DNA from: Agrilactobacillus composti DSM 18527 = JCM 14202
Lineage (GTDB): Bacteria; Bacillota; Bacilli; Lactobacillales; Lactobacillaceae
NCBI RefSeq assembly: GCF_001436375.1
Contig: NZ_AZGA01000005.1
Span: 1 to 64,000, forward strand
Length of the DNA: 64,000 bases
Direction: 5' to 3'
Shown: piece by piece, positions 42,535 to 51,251 of the stretch
How the letters are laid out: each line of letters begins with the position of its first letter
Position numbering within the stretch: the first letter of the stretch is position 1
Notes under the pieces: model-generated
What the model was told of the DNA's origin: nothing
Databases searched by the model: none
The model's input: only the letters and a program-made list of their open reading frames with translations
Made by a program: the position numbers and the translations under genes

Positions 42535-43224
42535 ATGGCTAAATTAGTATTGATCCGTCATGGTCAAAGCGAATGGAACCTGTCTAACCAATTCACTGGT
42601 TGGGTTGATGTGGACTTAAGTGAAAAAGGTGTTGAAGAAGCTAAGCACGCCGGCGATTTAATCAAGGCGGCTGGTTTGGAATTCGACCAAGCCTATACTT
42701 CTGTTTTGACACGGGCCATCAAAACTTTGCACTATGCTTTAGAAGAATCTGGTCAATTATGGATTCCTGAAATGAAGACTTGGCGCTTAAACGAACGTCA
42801 CTATGGTGCTTTGCAAGGTTTAAACAAAAAAGAAACTGCGGACAAATATGGTGCTGATCAAGTGCATATCTGGCGTCGTTCTTACGATGTTTTGCCACCA
42901 TTATTGAAAGCAACTGATGAAGGTTCTGCTGCTAAAGATCGCCGTTACGCTGACTTAGACCCACGGATCATCCCTGGTGGGGAAAACTTAAAGGTTACTT
43001 TGGAACGGGTTATTCCTTTCTGGGAAGATCATATCGCCCCAGACCTATTAGCTGGCAAGAACGTCATCATCGCCGCACATGGTAACTCATTACGGGCTTT
43101 GACGAAATACATCGAAAACATTTCTGACGAAGACATCATGAATCTTGAAATGGCAACTGGCGAACCTGTTGTTTATGATTTCGACGACAAGTTAGCTGTT
43201 AACAGCAAGACAAAATTAGACTAA
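42535..43224 (+). CDS. gpmA: 2,3-bisphosphoglycerate-dependent phosphoglycerate mutase (229 aa)
   Basis: Glycolytic interconversion of 3- and 2-phosphoglycerate. [10 protein letters not shown] holds the phosphorylated His, [14 protein letters not shown] the acid Glu and second binding motif, and [10 protein letters not shown] the other catalytic His. The ATG at 42535 has GTGAGG about 11 bases upstream. Codon use is noticeably more AT-rich and uniform than in the neighbours, as expected for a highly expressed housekeeping gene. It has its own promoter region and terminator. Confidence 0.95.
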   Translation: MAKLVLIRHGQSEWNLSNQFTGWVDVDLSEKGVEEAKHAGDLIKAAGLEFDQAYTSVLTRAIKTLHYALEESGQLWIPEMKTWRLNERHYGALQGLNKKETADKYGADQVHIWRRSYDVLPPLLKATDEGSAAKDRRYADLDPRIIPGGENLKVTLERVIPFWEDHIAPDLLAGKNVIIAAHGNSLRALTKYIENISDEDIMNLEMATGEPVVYDFDDKLAVNSKTKLD

Positions 43225-43286
43225 TTCAACCACAACTTTAAGGTTGAAATTTTCTGAAAGAAAACATTTACTGGCTTTAATTAGCA

Positions 43287-43331
43287 AAACTGGTAGTTCA
43301 CTGAAAAAATTCAGTGGCTGCCAGTTTTTTT
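43287..43331 (+). terminator. Intrinsic terminator of gpmA
   Basis: AAACTGG...CACTGAA (from 43287) pairs with TTCAGTG...CCAGTTT (to about 43327) with one small bulge, followed by a T run to 43331. Confidence 0.85.
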
Positions 43332-43456
43332 GTGTCATCGCTTTGATAGCTAAAGCTAAACAACTGCGAGTTATGCCTTAAGCTGCTGAAGTTGGGGATG
43401 AGTTATTAACGGCCCGGATTCATTTTTTAGTTAAAAGGAATGCGAATTAAAAAAAT

Positions 43457-43524
43457 CTAGATGCTGACTTAGTGGTGTGTTTTTTATCCTTGGGGATAAA
43501 AGGCAGGCCGCTAAGTGCGTCTAG
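43457..43524 (-). terminator. Two-tier hairpin downstream of the AraC-type gene
   Basis: An outer stem (43457-43475 with 43508-43524, about 17 bp with a 2-base bulge and wobbles) encloses an inner perfect hairpin TTTTATCC-TTGG-GGATAAAA (43482-43501). It lies 16 bp past the end of the minus-strand regulator gene and may be its terminator. No clear T run follows on either strand except inside, so a structured RNA is also possible. The rest of 43332-43539 shows no gene. Confidence 0.45.
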
Positions 43525-43539
43525 ACAGCTTAGCAGTAC

Positions 43540-44346
43540 TTAAATAAATTTTTTAAACTGCTGCGGGGTTACTTTATGGATGCGTTTGAACTGATGGATA
43601 AATTGCGATGTATCTTGGAAGCCCACGATGGTCCCGATGCGTTTGATTTCCCATTCGGGCTTGGATAACAATAACTCCCGGGCCTTTTGCAGGCGGTATT
43701 CGGTGAGGTATTGCAGGGGGGTGATGTTATAGGCCTTTTTAAAGACGCGATTTTGGTAGGTCACGGAATACTGGGTCACCCCGGCCAGTTCTTCGTTGGT
43801 GATGGGTTTCATATAGTGCTGGGTGATGTATTCAATGATCGGCATGGTGATTTCTTTGTTCTGCCGATTGAAGGCCTTTAAAGCATCATTTTGTTTCAGG
43901 AGCATCACAAACCGATAGATCTCCGTGGATTGATCCAAGATGGCTGCGATACTATGTTGGTTGAACTGTTCAAACTTTTCGGTGGGAAAGGTCAGCAGTT
44001 CGGCGGAGGGGGACGGCACATACAAATAATCCGTGACCCCTAAATAATTCACCAAATCCTGGGCTAAGGTGCCGTCAAAGGTAAAAAAGGCAGTCTGCCA
44101 ATCTTTATTAGGGTCACTGGATTCATAATGATGGGGCACACCCTTGGCTAGAAAAATACCTTGATTTGGTGCCAAGGTGATTTTTTGACCCGCTACTTCC
44201 ACGATGCCCGTCCCCATTTCAGATTGCAACCAGTGAAAGGCATAATAGCCGTTCTTGCGGGTCATGGGGTCTTGTTGCCATTGGTAACCAATGCTGTCAC
44301 AATACAAAGGAAAATCTTGGGTTGGTTTATTAAAAGCAATGCGCAT
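43540..44346 (-). CDS. AraC family regulator of the lactose operon (268 aa)
   Basis: An N-terminal cupin-like sugar-binding domain (about 30-110, IFLAKGVPHHYE) is followed by a C-terminal double helix-turn-helix (about 170-268), with ITNEELAGVTQYSVTYQNRVFKKAY and VGFQDTSQFIHQFKRIHKVTPQQF. GAGGTGAT precedes the ATG. It is divergent from lacL-lacM across 150 bp, whose promoter has a good -10 and no -35, as expected for activator-dependent transcription; two TTTACC repeats 21 bp apart there are its likely sites. Confidence 0.83.
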   Translation of the reverse strand: MRIAFNKPTQDFPLYCDSIGYQWQQDPMTRKNGYYAFHWLQSEMGTGIVEVAGQKITLAPNQGIFLAKGVPHHYESSDPNKDWQTAFFTFDGTLAQDLVNYLGVTDYLYVPSPSAELLTFPTEKFEQFNQHSIAAILDQSTEIYRFVMLLKQNDALKAFNRQNKEITMPIIEYITQHYMKPITNEELAGVTQYSVTYQNRVFKKAYNITPLQYLTEYRLQKARELLLSKPEWEIKRIGTIVGFQDTSQFIHQFKRIHKVTPQQFKKFI

Positions 44347-44372
44347 AAAATATCACCTCTACTTATATTCAG

Positions 44373-44399
44373 TTTACCATAATTAAGGTTAAATTTACC
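44373..44399. promoter_or_regulatory. Direct repeats TTTACC, likely AraC-type binding sites
   Basis: TTTACC at 44373-44378 and again at 44394-44399 are spaced 21 bp, two helical turns, in the araC-lacL intergenic region. They lie upstream of the lacL -10 box TATAAT (44444-44449). Confidence 0.4.
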
Positions 44400-44443
44400 T
44401 ACTTCTTGATTACATTGACCAATTAGTGAAACCCTTGTCATTG

Positions 44444-44449
44444 TATAAT
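44444..44449 (+). promoter_or_regulatory. lacL -10 box
   Basis: TATAAT lies 47 bp before the lacL start; the hexamer 17 bp upstream (AATTAG) is not a -35, which suggests activator dependence. Confidence 0.5.
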
Positions 44450-44496
44450 AATAAGGTAGTAATTATTCTGATAATCAAAACGAAGGAGTATTCAAT

Positions 44497-46401
44497 ATGG
44501 TACAAAATAACGTATCGCAAGCAGATATTAACTGGCTAGACGATCCGCAAGTTTTCCGGGTCAATGCCCTGCCTGCCCATAGCGATCATGCGTGGTACCG
44601 TTCCACTAATGAAATCGCTGCTAATAAGAGCAGTTATGTACAGCGCCTCAATGGGCATTGCCAGTTTGCCTATGCTAAAGATCCTAGCCAAAGGGTGCCT
44701 GATTTTTACCAAGCTGATTTTGATACCCGTAATTGGGATGATATTCAGGTGCCAGGATTGATTGAATTTGCCGGTTACCACAAATTCCATTACATTAATA
44801 CATTGTACCCTTGGGAAGGTCACATTTTCCGCCGACCAGCCTATACCATGGCACCGACGCAAAACGGGGCTGGGCAGTTTAGCCAAGCCCCAGACAATCC
44901 TGTGGGCCAATATGTAAAACACTTTAAATTGGCGGCGGGCTTGTTAGATCAAACTGTCCGGGTGCGCTTTGAAGGGGTTCAGACGGCCATGTATGTTTGG
45001 CTCAATGGCCATTTCTTAGGTTATGCTGAAGATAGTTTCACGCCCCACGAATTTGATTTGACCCCATATCTCACGACTGAGGATAATGTGTTAGCTGTTG
45101 AAGTGTTCAATGCCAGCACGGCCAGTTTCTTAGAGGATCAAGATATGTTTCGCTTCTTTGGAATTTTTCGGGATGTGAGCTTGTTAGCCCAACCGGCGGC
45201 CCACTTGGAAGATATTCACATTCAACCGCAAGTGGCAACTGATTTTAAGGGGGGCACGCTGACCGTTGACGCCAAAGCTAGCGGGACCTTGTCTGGGGCT
45301 AAGGCGTTGATTGAGGTTTGGGATGTATCCGGGAAACCGATTTTTGAGACCACCACGACCTTGCCAGCCCAAGGCACATTAGCCCAGACCACCTTTAAAT
45401 CGATTCATTTGTGGGATAACTTAAATGCCTATCTATACCATTTGCAGATTACAGTGCTGGGTAAAGGGGGCCAAGTGTTAGAAGTGATTCCTTATGACTT
45501 TGGCTTCCGGAGGATTGAAATCAATCAGGATAAGGTCATCATCTTGAACAACCAGCGTCTGATCATCAAGGGTGTGAATCGGCACGAATGGAACGCCGCT
45601 TCTGGGCGGGCCATCACCAAGGCAGATATGCGCCAGGATGTGGCCACCATGCGGGCCAATAATATCAACGCTGTGCGGACCTGTCATTATCCCGATCAAC
45701 TGCCTTGGTACGACCTGTGTGACCAACAAGGTATCTATGTCATGGCCGAAAATAACTTGGAAAGTCATGGCACCTGGCAAAAGCTGGGGGCCGTAGAGCC
45801 TTCCGATAACGTCCCCGGTTCCTTGCCCCAGTGGTTGGATGCGGTGTTAGACCGGGCTCAAAATAATTATGAACTATTGAAAAATCACACCAGTATTTTG
45901 TTCTGGTCTTTGGGCAATGAATCTTACGCCGGCGATGATATTGCCGCCATGAATGCTTATTACAAAAAGATGGACGCTAGCCGCCTGGTCCACTACGAAG
46001 GTGTTTTCCATCGGCCTGATTATAAGGCTAAAATTTCCGATGTGGAAAGTCGCATGTATGCCACGCCCGCCGAGATTGAAGCTTATTTGAAGGATAACCC
46101 TAAAAAACCCTTTGTTTTATGCGAATATATGCATAGCATGGGCAATTCTGTGGGTGGTATTAAGGCTTATATGGATTTGTTGGATAAGTATCCAATGTTC
46201 CAAGGGGGCTTCATTTGGGACTTCATTGACCAAGCTATTGCGGTGAAAGACGAAGTTACTGGTCGCACGGTCCTGCGGTATGGCGGGGACTTTGACGACC
46301 GGCCATCGGATTATGAATTTTCTGGGGATGGGTTGTTGTTTGCTGACCGAACTGAAAAACCAGCTATGCAGGAGGTGCGCTATTATTATGGGAAATACTA
46401 A
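44497..46401 (+). CDS. lacL: Beta-galactosidase large subunit LacL (634 aa)
   Basis: Family GH2 beta-galactosidase, large subunit of the heterodimer used by lactobacilli to hydrolyse lactose. It has the sugar-binding and jelly-roll domain (about 1-220), the Ig-like domain, and the TIM barrel. [14 protein letters not shown] holds the acid/base Glu and [13 protein letters not shown] the nucleophile Glu; [12 protein letters not shown] and VRTCHYPD are conserved. GAAGGAG precedes the ATG. It overlaps lacM by 14 bp, ensuring equal synthesis. Confidence 0.95.
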   Translation: MVQNNVSQADINWLDDPQVFRVNALPAHSDHAWYRSTNEIAANKSSYVQRLNGHCQFAYAKDPSQRVPDFYQADFDTRNWDDIQVPGLIEFAGYHKFHYINTLYPWEGHIFRRPAYTMAPTQNGAGQFSQAPDNPVGQYVKHFKLAAGLLDQTVRVRFEGVQTAMYVWLNGHFLGYAEDSFTPHEFDLTPYLTTEDNVLAVEVFNASTASFLEDQDMFRFFGIFRDVSLLAQPAAHLEDIHIQPQVATDFKGGTLTVDAKASGTLSGAKALIEVWDVSGKPIFETTTTLPAQGTLAQTTFKSIHLWDNLNAYLYHLQITVLGKGGQVLEVIPYDFGFRRIEINQDKVIILNNQRLIIKGVNRHEWNAASGRAITKADMRQDVATMRANNINAVRTCHYPDQLPWYDLCDQQGIYVMAENNLESHGTWQKLGAVEPSDNVPGSLPQWLDAVLDRAQNNYELLKNHTSILFWSLGNESYAGDDIAAMNAYYKKMDASRLVHYEGVFHRPDYKAKISDVESRMYATPAEIEAYLKDNPKKPFVLCEYMHSMGNSVGGIKAYMDLLDKYPMFQGGFIWDFIDQAIAVKDEVTGRTVLRYGGDFDDRPSDYEFSGDGLLFADRTEKPAMQEVRYYYGKY

Positions 46402-47344
46402 AGCCTTACAAATTGTTTATGGGGACGGCACCTTAGGAGTTACTGGCCCAGACTGTCATTATATTTTCAGCTACAGTCGCGGTGGCTTGGAATCCTTAGT
46501 GGTTTCTGGCAAAGAATGGTTGTACCGGGAACCCAAGCCCACTTTTTGGCGGGCCACCACGGATAATGACCGGGGCAATGGTTTTTCCAGAAAATCATTA
46601 CAGTGGTTGGGCGCTGATATGTTCATTGACGTGGCTAAAATTGAAGTCCAAATCGATGAGCGGCCCATCACCTTGCCGGTAGCTCCCATCAACAATCAAT
46701 ATGGGCCTGAAGAATTCGCGGACCGGGTCCAAATCACTTACTTTTATAAGACGGCGACGGTACCGGCTACCGCTGTCAGTGTGCAATATACGGTTACAGC
46801 CACGGGGCAATTGCGCGTGCAGGCCAGTTATCTGGGCAATGCTGATTTGCCGGACTTACCGGTCTTTGGGATGCGCTTTGTGATTCCCACCTTAGCCACG
46901 GGGTATGAATATGCGGGTTTATCCGGGGAAACTTATCCGGACCGCTTAATTGGTGGCAAGCCGGGGACTTACCATGTCACGGGCCTGCCGGTGACCCCGT
47001 ATTTGGTGCCCCAGGACTGTGGGATGCACATGCAGACCAAGTGGCTAAAGGTGATTCGCAATACCACCAAGAACAATGCGGATCATTCCCAAGTGCCCTT
47101 TAGTTTGAAGTTTTCCCAAGGCGGTGCCCCCTTTGCCTTCAGTGCGTTGCCTTATACCGCCGAAGAGTTAGAAAACGCCACCCATCAAGAAGAACTACCG
47201 GTTCCTCGACGGACGGTGGTGAGTATTCTCGGCGCCGTTCGGAGCGTGGGGGGTATCGACAGTTGGGGGGCGGATGTGGATCCTGCTTATCACATCCCCG
47301 CTGATCAAGACATCCTGTTTGATTTTGTTATTGAAGGGGTTTAA
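46388..47344 (+). CDS. lacM: Beta-galactosidase small subunit LacM (318 aa)
   Basis: Corresponds to the C-terminal domain 5 region of single-chain GH2 beta-galactosidases, here a separate subunit. [16 protein letters not shown] is the conserved segment that completes the active site, and [12 protein letters not shown] and [16 protein letters not shown] fit. The ATG at 46388 is chosen because AGGAGGTG lies at about 12 bases; the longer frame from 46280 runs inside lacL. The first residues are [14 protein letters not shown], normal for LacM. Confidence 0.93.
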   Translation: MGNTKALQIVYGDGTLGVTGPDCHYIFSYSRGGLESLVVSGKEWLYREPKPTFWRATTDNDRGNGFSRKSLQWLGADMFIDVAKIEVQIDERPITLPVAPINNQYGPEEFADRVQITYFYKTATVPATAVSVQYTVTATGQLRVQASYLGNADLPDLPVFGMRFVIPTLATGYEYAGLSGETYPDRLIGGKPGTYHVTGLPVTPYLVPQDCGMHMQTKWLKVIRNTTKNNADHSQVPFSLKFSQGGAPFAFSALPYTAEELENATHQEELPVPRRTVVSILGAVRSVGGIDSWGADVDPAYHIPADQDILFDFVIEGV

Positions 47345-47353
47345 AAATATTGG

Positions 47354-47376
47354 AAGGTCGCTGCGGCGGCCTTTTT
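47354..47376 (+). terminator. Terminator of lacLM
   Basis: AAGGTCGC (47354-47361) pairs with GCGGCCTT (47366-47373) with one wobble and a 4-base loop, then a T run. Confidence 0.8.
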
Positions 47377-47386
47377 GTGTGGCATC

Positions 47387-47414
47387 AAAAAAACAGCATA
47401 GCTTAGCTATGCTG
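47387..47414 (-). terminator. Terminator of the nanA-nanE-rpiR operon
   Basis: CAGCATAGC (47394-47402) and GCTATGCTG (47406-47414) form a perfect 9-bp stem; on the minus strand seven T follow. Confidence 0.9.
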
Positions 47415-47445
47415 CGGCAATATCTGATAAAGGGGAGATATTGAA

Positions 47446-48273
47446 TCATATTTTAGGATTGGATCGAAACTTGTCATCGGTGATCAAGGCCACCGTTTGG
47501 TTCATCTTGGCCCGATAAGCATCGTTTTCTAAAAGTAGGGTGGTGATGATATCTAGGGCGTAGATGATGGCAAATTGGGAATTGACAAAGCGAGTGTTAG
47601 CCACGAAATTGCTATTTTTTACTAAGATGGTCAAGTCACTCAAGCTGGCTAGCGGGCTGTCTTCAAAGGCGGTCACCGCCAGGATCTTGGCGCCCTTAGC
47701 CTTGGCTAATTTCACCGCTCGGTTCACATCATTGGTGTTGCCAGTCAGGGAGATCACCAAGACCACATCGTCGGCACTGACGATACTGCTGTTGATGTAC
47801 ATGATATGGCTGTCGGTCATGGCAAAGGCGGCAATGCCCATGCGCAACAGGCGCTGGGTCATTTCGTTGACGGTGTAGCCGGAACTGCCTAGGCCAAAGA
47901 GATAGACCCGCTTGGCCTGGGTAATATCGGCCACGGCCTGTTTGATATCCTGCAAGTTTAGCCGCTCCAGGGTCCCAGTCAAGATGGTTTGATAGAAGTT
48001 ATAAACTTGATCAGAAATCTCAGCTTGGGCCGGGGTGGGTTGAGCACTGGGGTGATTGCCGGCTAATTGTAGTTTGAAGGTGTAAAAGTCCCGACAGCCC
48101 ATTTTTTTCACGAAGCGGGTGATGGTGGCGTTGCTGACCCCCACGGCGTTGGCCAGCTTGGAAATGGTCATTTGCTGGACGACCGATGGGGTCTGCATGA
48201 CTTTTAGGGCCACTTTGCGCTCTTGGCGGGAAAGGTTAGCATATTGATTTTCAACATTGCGGACAATGTTCAT
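47446..48273 (-). CDS. RpiR family regulator of sialic acid genes (275 aa)
   Basis: An N-terminal RpiR helix-turn-helix (ISKLANAVGVSNATITRFVKK) and a C-terminal SIS sugar-phosphate-binding domain (YLFGLGSSGYTVNEM, VISLTGNTNDV). It is the last gene of the minus-strand nanA-nanE-rpiR operon, 42 bp after nanE, and probably senses ManNAc-6-P or GlcNAc-6-P to control the operon and the divergent nanK. The ribosome binding site is weak. The operator was not identified. Confidence 0.83.
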   Translation of the reverse strand: MNIVRNVENQYANLSRQERKVALKVMQTPSVVQQMTISKLANAVGVSNATITRFVKKMGCRDFYTFKLQLAGNHPSAQPTPAQAEISDQVYNFYQTILTGTLERLNLQDIKQAVADITQAKRVYLFGLGSSGYTVNEMTQRLLRMGIAAFAMTDSHIMYINSSIVSADDVVLVISLTGNTNDVNRAVKLAKAKGAKILAVTAFEDSPLASLSDLTILVKNSNFVANTRFVNSQFAIIYALDIITTLLLENDAYRAKMNQTVALITDDKFRSNPKI

Positions 48274-48315
48274 GGTTGTTCAGTCCATTCTTCATCAAAT
48301 TCTGTGAAGCGTACG

Positions 48316-49011
48316 TCAATCTGAGATGGCGTCAATAAAACCCTGGGCGATTTGCAAAGGTCGGGTGATGGCACCACCCACTACTACGGCGTGGGCACCT
48401 AGGTCTAAGCAAGTCCGCAGTTTGGCGGGGGTATCCACTTTGCCTTCGGCGATCACAGTATGTTTAGCGGTCTTTAAGACCTGTCTTAAGTAGTCAAAAT
48501 CATCATCTGCCAAACTTAACCCGGTGGTTTCTGGGGTATAGCCGTGCATGGTGGTGCCAATGATATCAAAGCCCAAAGTATCGGCAGTCTGCACATCGGC
48601 CAAAGTGGCGGTGTCGGCCATCAACAACGTGTCGGGGAATTCTTGGCGCATTTGGACCACGATGTCTGATAACTTTTCCCCATTGGGGCGAGGGCGATTG
48701 GTCACGTCACAGGCCACCACTTCAGCACCGGTAGCTGCCACTGCTCGCATTTCCTTGAGGGTGGGGGTGATATAAACCGGCGAATCAGGATAGTCCACTT
48801 TGTTCAAGCCGATTATGGGCAAATGGACTTCATCTTGAATGGCCTGGATATCCACCACAGAATTCGCCCGAATCGCCACGGCCCCAGCTTCTTTAGCTGC
48901 TAAGGCCATGCGGGCCATGATAAAGGAACTATACAAGGGTTCCCCCTTTAAAGCTTGGCACGAGACGATTAATTGACCTTTAACTAGGTCTAAAAAATTG
49001 TTTGTTGACAT
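48316..49011 (-). CDS. nanE: N-acetylmannosamine-6-phosphate 2-epimerase (231 aa)
   Basis: Converts ManNAc-6-P to GlcNAc-6-P. TIM barrel of the NanE family with LIVSCQALKGEPLYS, AGAVAIRANSV, IIGLNKVDYPDSPVYITPT with the catalytic Lys region, DVTNRPRPNGE, and VIAEGKVDTP, AVVVGGAITRP for the phosphate site. It is 21 bp after nanA in the same operon. Confidence 0.93.
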   Translation of the reverse strand: MSTNNFLDLVKGQLIVSCQALKGEPLYSSFIMARMALAAKEAGAVAIRANSVVDIQAIQDEVHLPIIGLNKVDYPDSPVYITPTLKEMRAVAATGAEVVACDVTNRPRPNGEKLSDIVVQMRQEFPDTLLMADTATLADVQTADTLGFDIIGTTMHGYTPETTGLSLADDDFDYLRQVLKTAKHTVIAEGKVDTPAKLRTCLDLGAHAVVVGGAITRPLQIAQGFIDAISD

Positions 49012-49032
49012 AAGACCGCTCTTTTCGTGGGT

Positions 49033-49902
49033 TTATTTGAGATATTTCGTATAGATTGCCTTGGCCCCGGCAATCATGTCGGGGTTGGGATGACTCATAG
49101 GTTCTTTACAGAAGCCGGCCGGCACACCTAGTTCTTGTAAAACTAATTTTAGAGAAGGGTAGATGTCATTTTGAATCAAGTCCGTGATGAGATCATTGCT
49201 GACTTGTTGCAGATCCCGGGCTTTTTGAATATCCCCGGCATCAAAGGCCACCATTTCGGCTTTAGCCCGTTTGGCATTCAAATTATAAGTGGAACCAATG
49301 GCCCCGTCCACATTCAAAGCAAGGGCTGGTAGGAGCATCTCGTCAAAGCCGGATAAAATCAATTTATCCGGGAAGCGATTGCGGACCCGTTCTAAGAGAT
49401 AGAAGTCCGCATTGGTATATTTGATGCCAATAATTTTCGGATTTTCAAATAATTCGGCGAATTGATCAATGGATAAGGACACTCCAGTTAAAGCAGGAAT
49501 GGAATAGATAATTAATTGATTGTCCACATCCTTGACGATTTCATTGTAATAATGTTTGATTTGGGCAAAGGAGAAATTATAATAAAAGGGTGTGACGGCG
49601 GAAATAGTCTTATAGCCTAAGTCGGTGACATATTGGGCTAATTCCTTAGCTTCTTCTAAGTTTAAAGACCCCACTTGGGCAATGAGGTCAATGGCCCCGT
49701 TGGCTTCTTCAATGACGGTTTTGAAAATAGCTTTCTTTTCCACTGTATTCAACATAAAGGCTTCCCCGGTACTGCCGCCCACGTAAAGGCCATCGATGTG
49801 ATTCACGTCGATGTTGTAGCGAACCATTGCCCGGACCCCTTGCAAGTCGACCGTGTTATCTTCATTAAAGGCCGTCATTAAGGCCGAATATAATTTTTTC
49901 AT
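49033..49902 (-). CDS. nanA: N-acetylneuraminate lyase (289 aa)
   Basis: Splits sialic acid into ManNAc and pyruvate. DHDPS/NAL-family TIM barrel: GLYVGGSTGEAFML is the pyruvate-binding GSTGE motif, IIYSIPALTGV holds the catalytic Tyr and GIKYTNADFY the Schiff-base Lys with the Thr typical of sialate lyases. The ATG at 49902 (MKKLYSALMTAF) follows AAGGAG; an earlier start at 49923 would add seven residues. First gene of the minus-strand operon, divergent from nanK. Confidence 0.93.
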   Translation of the reverse strand: MKKLYSALMTAFNEDNTVDLQGVRAMVRYNIDVNHIDGLYVGGSTGEAFMLNTVEKKAIFKTVIEEANGAIDLIAQVGSLNLEEAKELAQYVTDLGYKTISAVTPFYYNFSFAQIKHYYNEIVKDVDNQLIIYSIPALTGVSLSIDQFAELFENPKIIGIKYTNADFYLLERVRNRFPDKLILSGFDEMLLPALALNVDGAIGSTYNLNAKRAKAEMVAFDAGDIQKARDLQQVSNDLITDLIQNDIYPSLKLVLQELGVPAGFCKEPMSHPNPDMIAGAKAIYTKYLK

Positions 49903-49977
49903 CAGTTGCTCCTTCAAAAACATATTTTAAGTTAACCCCAGCAAGATGCTGGGCAAATATTGTAATAATCATGCTGA

Positions 49978-49991
49978 TTCAACCGCTTACA
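49978..49991 (-). promoter_or_regulatory. cre site before nanA
   Basis: The minus strand reads TGTAAGCGGTTGAA, a good catabolite responsive element, 76 bp before the nanA start. It implies repression by CcpA when better sugars are present. Confidence 0.55.
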
Positions 49992-50107
49992 TGAAGAAGC
50001 ATAGCGCATGAAATAAATTATTGCAATCATAAATTTGGATAATTATTTTCGTTTCGACAGCTTGACCCCGGGGTGGTGGGATTAGAGCAATTATAAAAAT
50101 ATTTATT

Positions 50108-50136
50108 TTGTGACTGGTGCAGTCTTGTGATACGAT
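50108..50136 (+). promoter_or_regulatory. nanK promoter
   Basis: TTGTGA (50108-50113) and TACGAT (50131-50136) are separated by exactly 17 bp, about 60 bp before the start codon. Confidence 0.6.
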
Positions 50137-50149
50137 GTAAGCGTTTTAA
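50136..50149 (+). promoter_or_regulatory. cre site at the nanK promoter
   Basis: TGTAAGCGTTTTAA starts on the last base of the -10 box and covers the likely transcription start, a classical repressing position for CcpA. Confidence 0.6.
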
Positions 50150-50196
50150 AATACCCTCAATTCAGCCGCTTAACTTTTAAAACGAGGATGACGATC

Positions 50197-51066
50197 ATGA
50201 CAACAGCACAATACTTAGTTTTTGACGTGGGTGGTACCACGATTAAATATGGTTTATTAGACGACACCTTACAGCTACAAGCCACCGGCCAGTGCCCCAC
50301 TTTACCAAATGAAGCTGGCCATATTTTAAAAGAATTGCTGCGCCTCAGCCTAGCTTTTCAAGCCGATTATCCCCTGCAAGGCATTGGCGTTAGTACTGCC
50401 GGCATCGTCGGCGTCGATGGGGCCATTCAATATGCAGGGCCCACTATCCCCGGCTATCAAGGCACCCCCATTCAAGCTAAGCTTGAGGCGGCCACGGGCT
50501 TACCCGTGTTTGTGGTGAACGATGTGGCAGCGGCTTTACTGGGGGAACAGTTGGCTGGTGGGGCGAAAAATGCCAGTTCTGTGTACTGTGTAGCCCTGGG
50601 TACGGGTATCGGCGGTGCTTATTTGGATCACGGCAAGTTATTGTCTGGGGCGAATGGCACCGCCAATTCCGTGGGCTATCTGCTTTATGACCCGGCTACT
50701 CAGACCAATTACGAGCAACGGGCGGCCACCTTAGCCCTGGAAGCGCTGGTAACACCATTAGGGGTGAGTGTACCGGACGCCTTTGCCCAGGCTCGCTTGG
50801 GGAAAGCACCTTTTGCAGATATCATTAGCCACTGGGCCGTTGCAGTGGCCCAGGGCCTAGCCCAAATTATTTTATTGTTTGACCCAGAAATCCTATTGAT
50901 TGGTGGGGCCGTCTCCCAACAAGGAGATTATCTATTGACCCTATTGCAAAACGCCTTAACCGACTTTGTGCCCCAGGGCTTATGTCAAACCCGCCTAAAG
51001 GTGGCGGAACTGGCAGACAAAGCCCAATTGTATGGGGCCTTTGCCGGGATTCAGGCAAAACGATAA
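50197..51066 (+). CDS. nanK: ROK family kinase, probable N-acetylmannosamine kinase (289 aa)
   Basis: Phosphorylates ManNAc after NanA. ROK fold: FDVGGTTIKYGLL at the N-terminus (phosphate 1), VVNDVAAALLGE with the catalytic Asp, VALGTGIGGAYL (phosphate 2). The zinc-binding CxCGxxGCxE motif of many ROK kinases is absent; the equivalent stretch reads TQTNYEQRAATLAL, as in several Firmicutes ManNAc kinases. The ATG at 50197 is preferred: GAGG ends 8 bases before it, while the ATG at 50188 overlaps the site. Glucose or another hexose as substrate cannot be excluded; the divergent nan operon is the main argument. Confidence 0.8.
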   Translation: MTTAQYLVFDVGGTTIKYGLLDDTLQLQATGQCPTLPNEAGHILKELLRLSLAFQADYPLQGIGVSTAGIVGVDGAIQYAGPTIPGYQGTPIQAKLEAATGLPVFVVNDVAAALLGEQLAGGAKNASSVYCVALGTGIGGAYLDHGKLLSGANGTANSVGYLLYDPATQTNYEQRAATLALEALVTPLGVSVPDAFAQARLGKAPFADIISHWAVAVAQGLAQIILLFDPEILLIGGAVSQQGDYLLTLLQNALTDFVPQGLCQTRLKVAELADKAQLYGAFAGIQAKR

Positions 51067-51080
51067 TAATTATCTTTTCG

Positions 51081-51117
51081 ATAAAGCGTTTACATTACTG
51101 GAATAATATGATACATT
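51081..51117 (+). promoter_or_regulatory. Promoter with overlapping cre before the epimerase-symporter operon
   Basis: ATAAAGCGTTTACA (51081-51094) is a cre-like element on the minus strand (TGTAAACGCTTTAT). TTTACA (51089-51094) and TACATT (51112-51117) are 17 bp apart and form a promoter inside it. Confidence 0.55.
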
Positions 51118-51160
51118 GTTCCACGTAATAATCGCTGAAAATTTAACCGCTATTAAAAAT

Positions 51161-51212
51161 AGATACCACGTTTCCCACCAATAATGGTTTGGGCGTAAAG
51201 TGTATCTTTTTA
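51161..51212 (+). terminator. Terminator-like hairpin in the leader of the epimerase operon
   Basis: AGATAC (51161-51166) pairs with GTATCT (51202-51207); inner bases can pair imperfectly (CCC with GGG). A T run follows at 51207-51212. It may end nanK transcripts, or act as an attenuator since it lies between the 51089 promoter and the gene at 51252. Confidence 0.5.
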
Positions 51213-51251
51213 AGAGTGGTTTTTTGTTTGCCTTTCAAAGGAGGATGTTTC

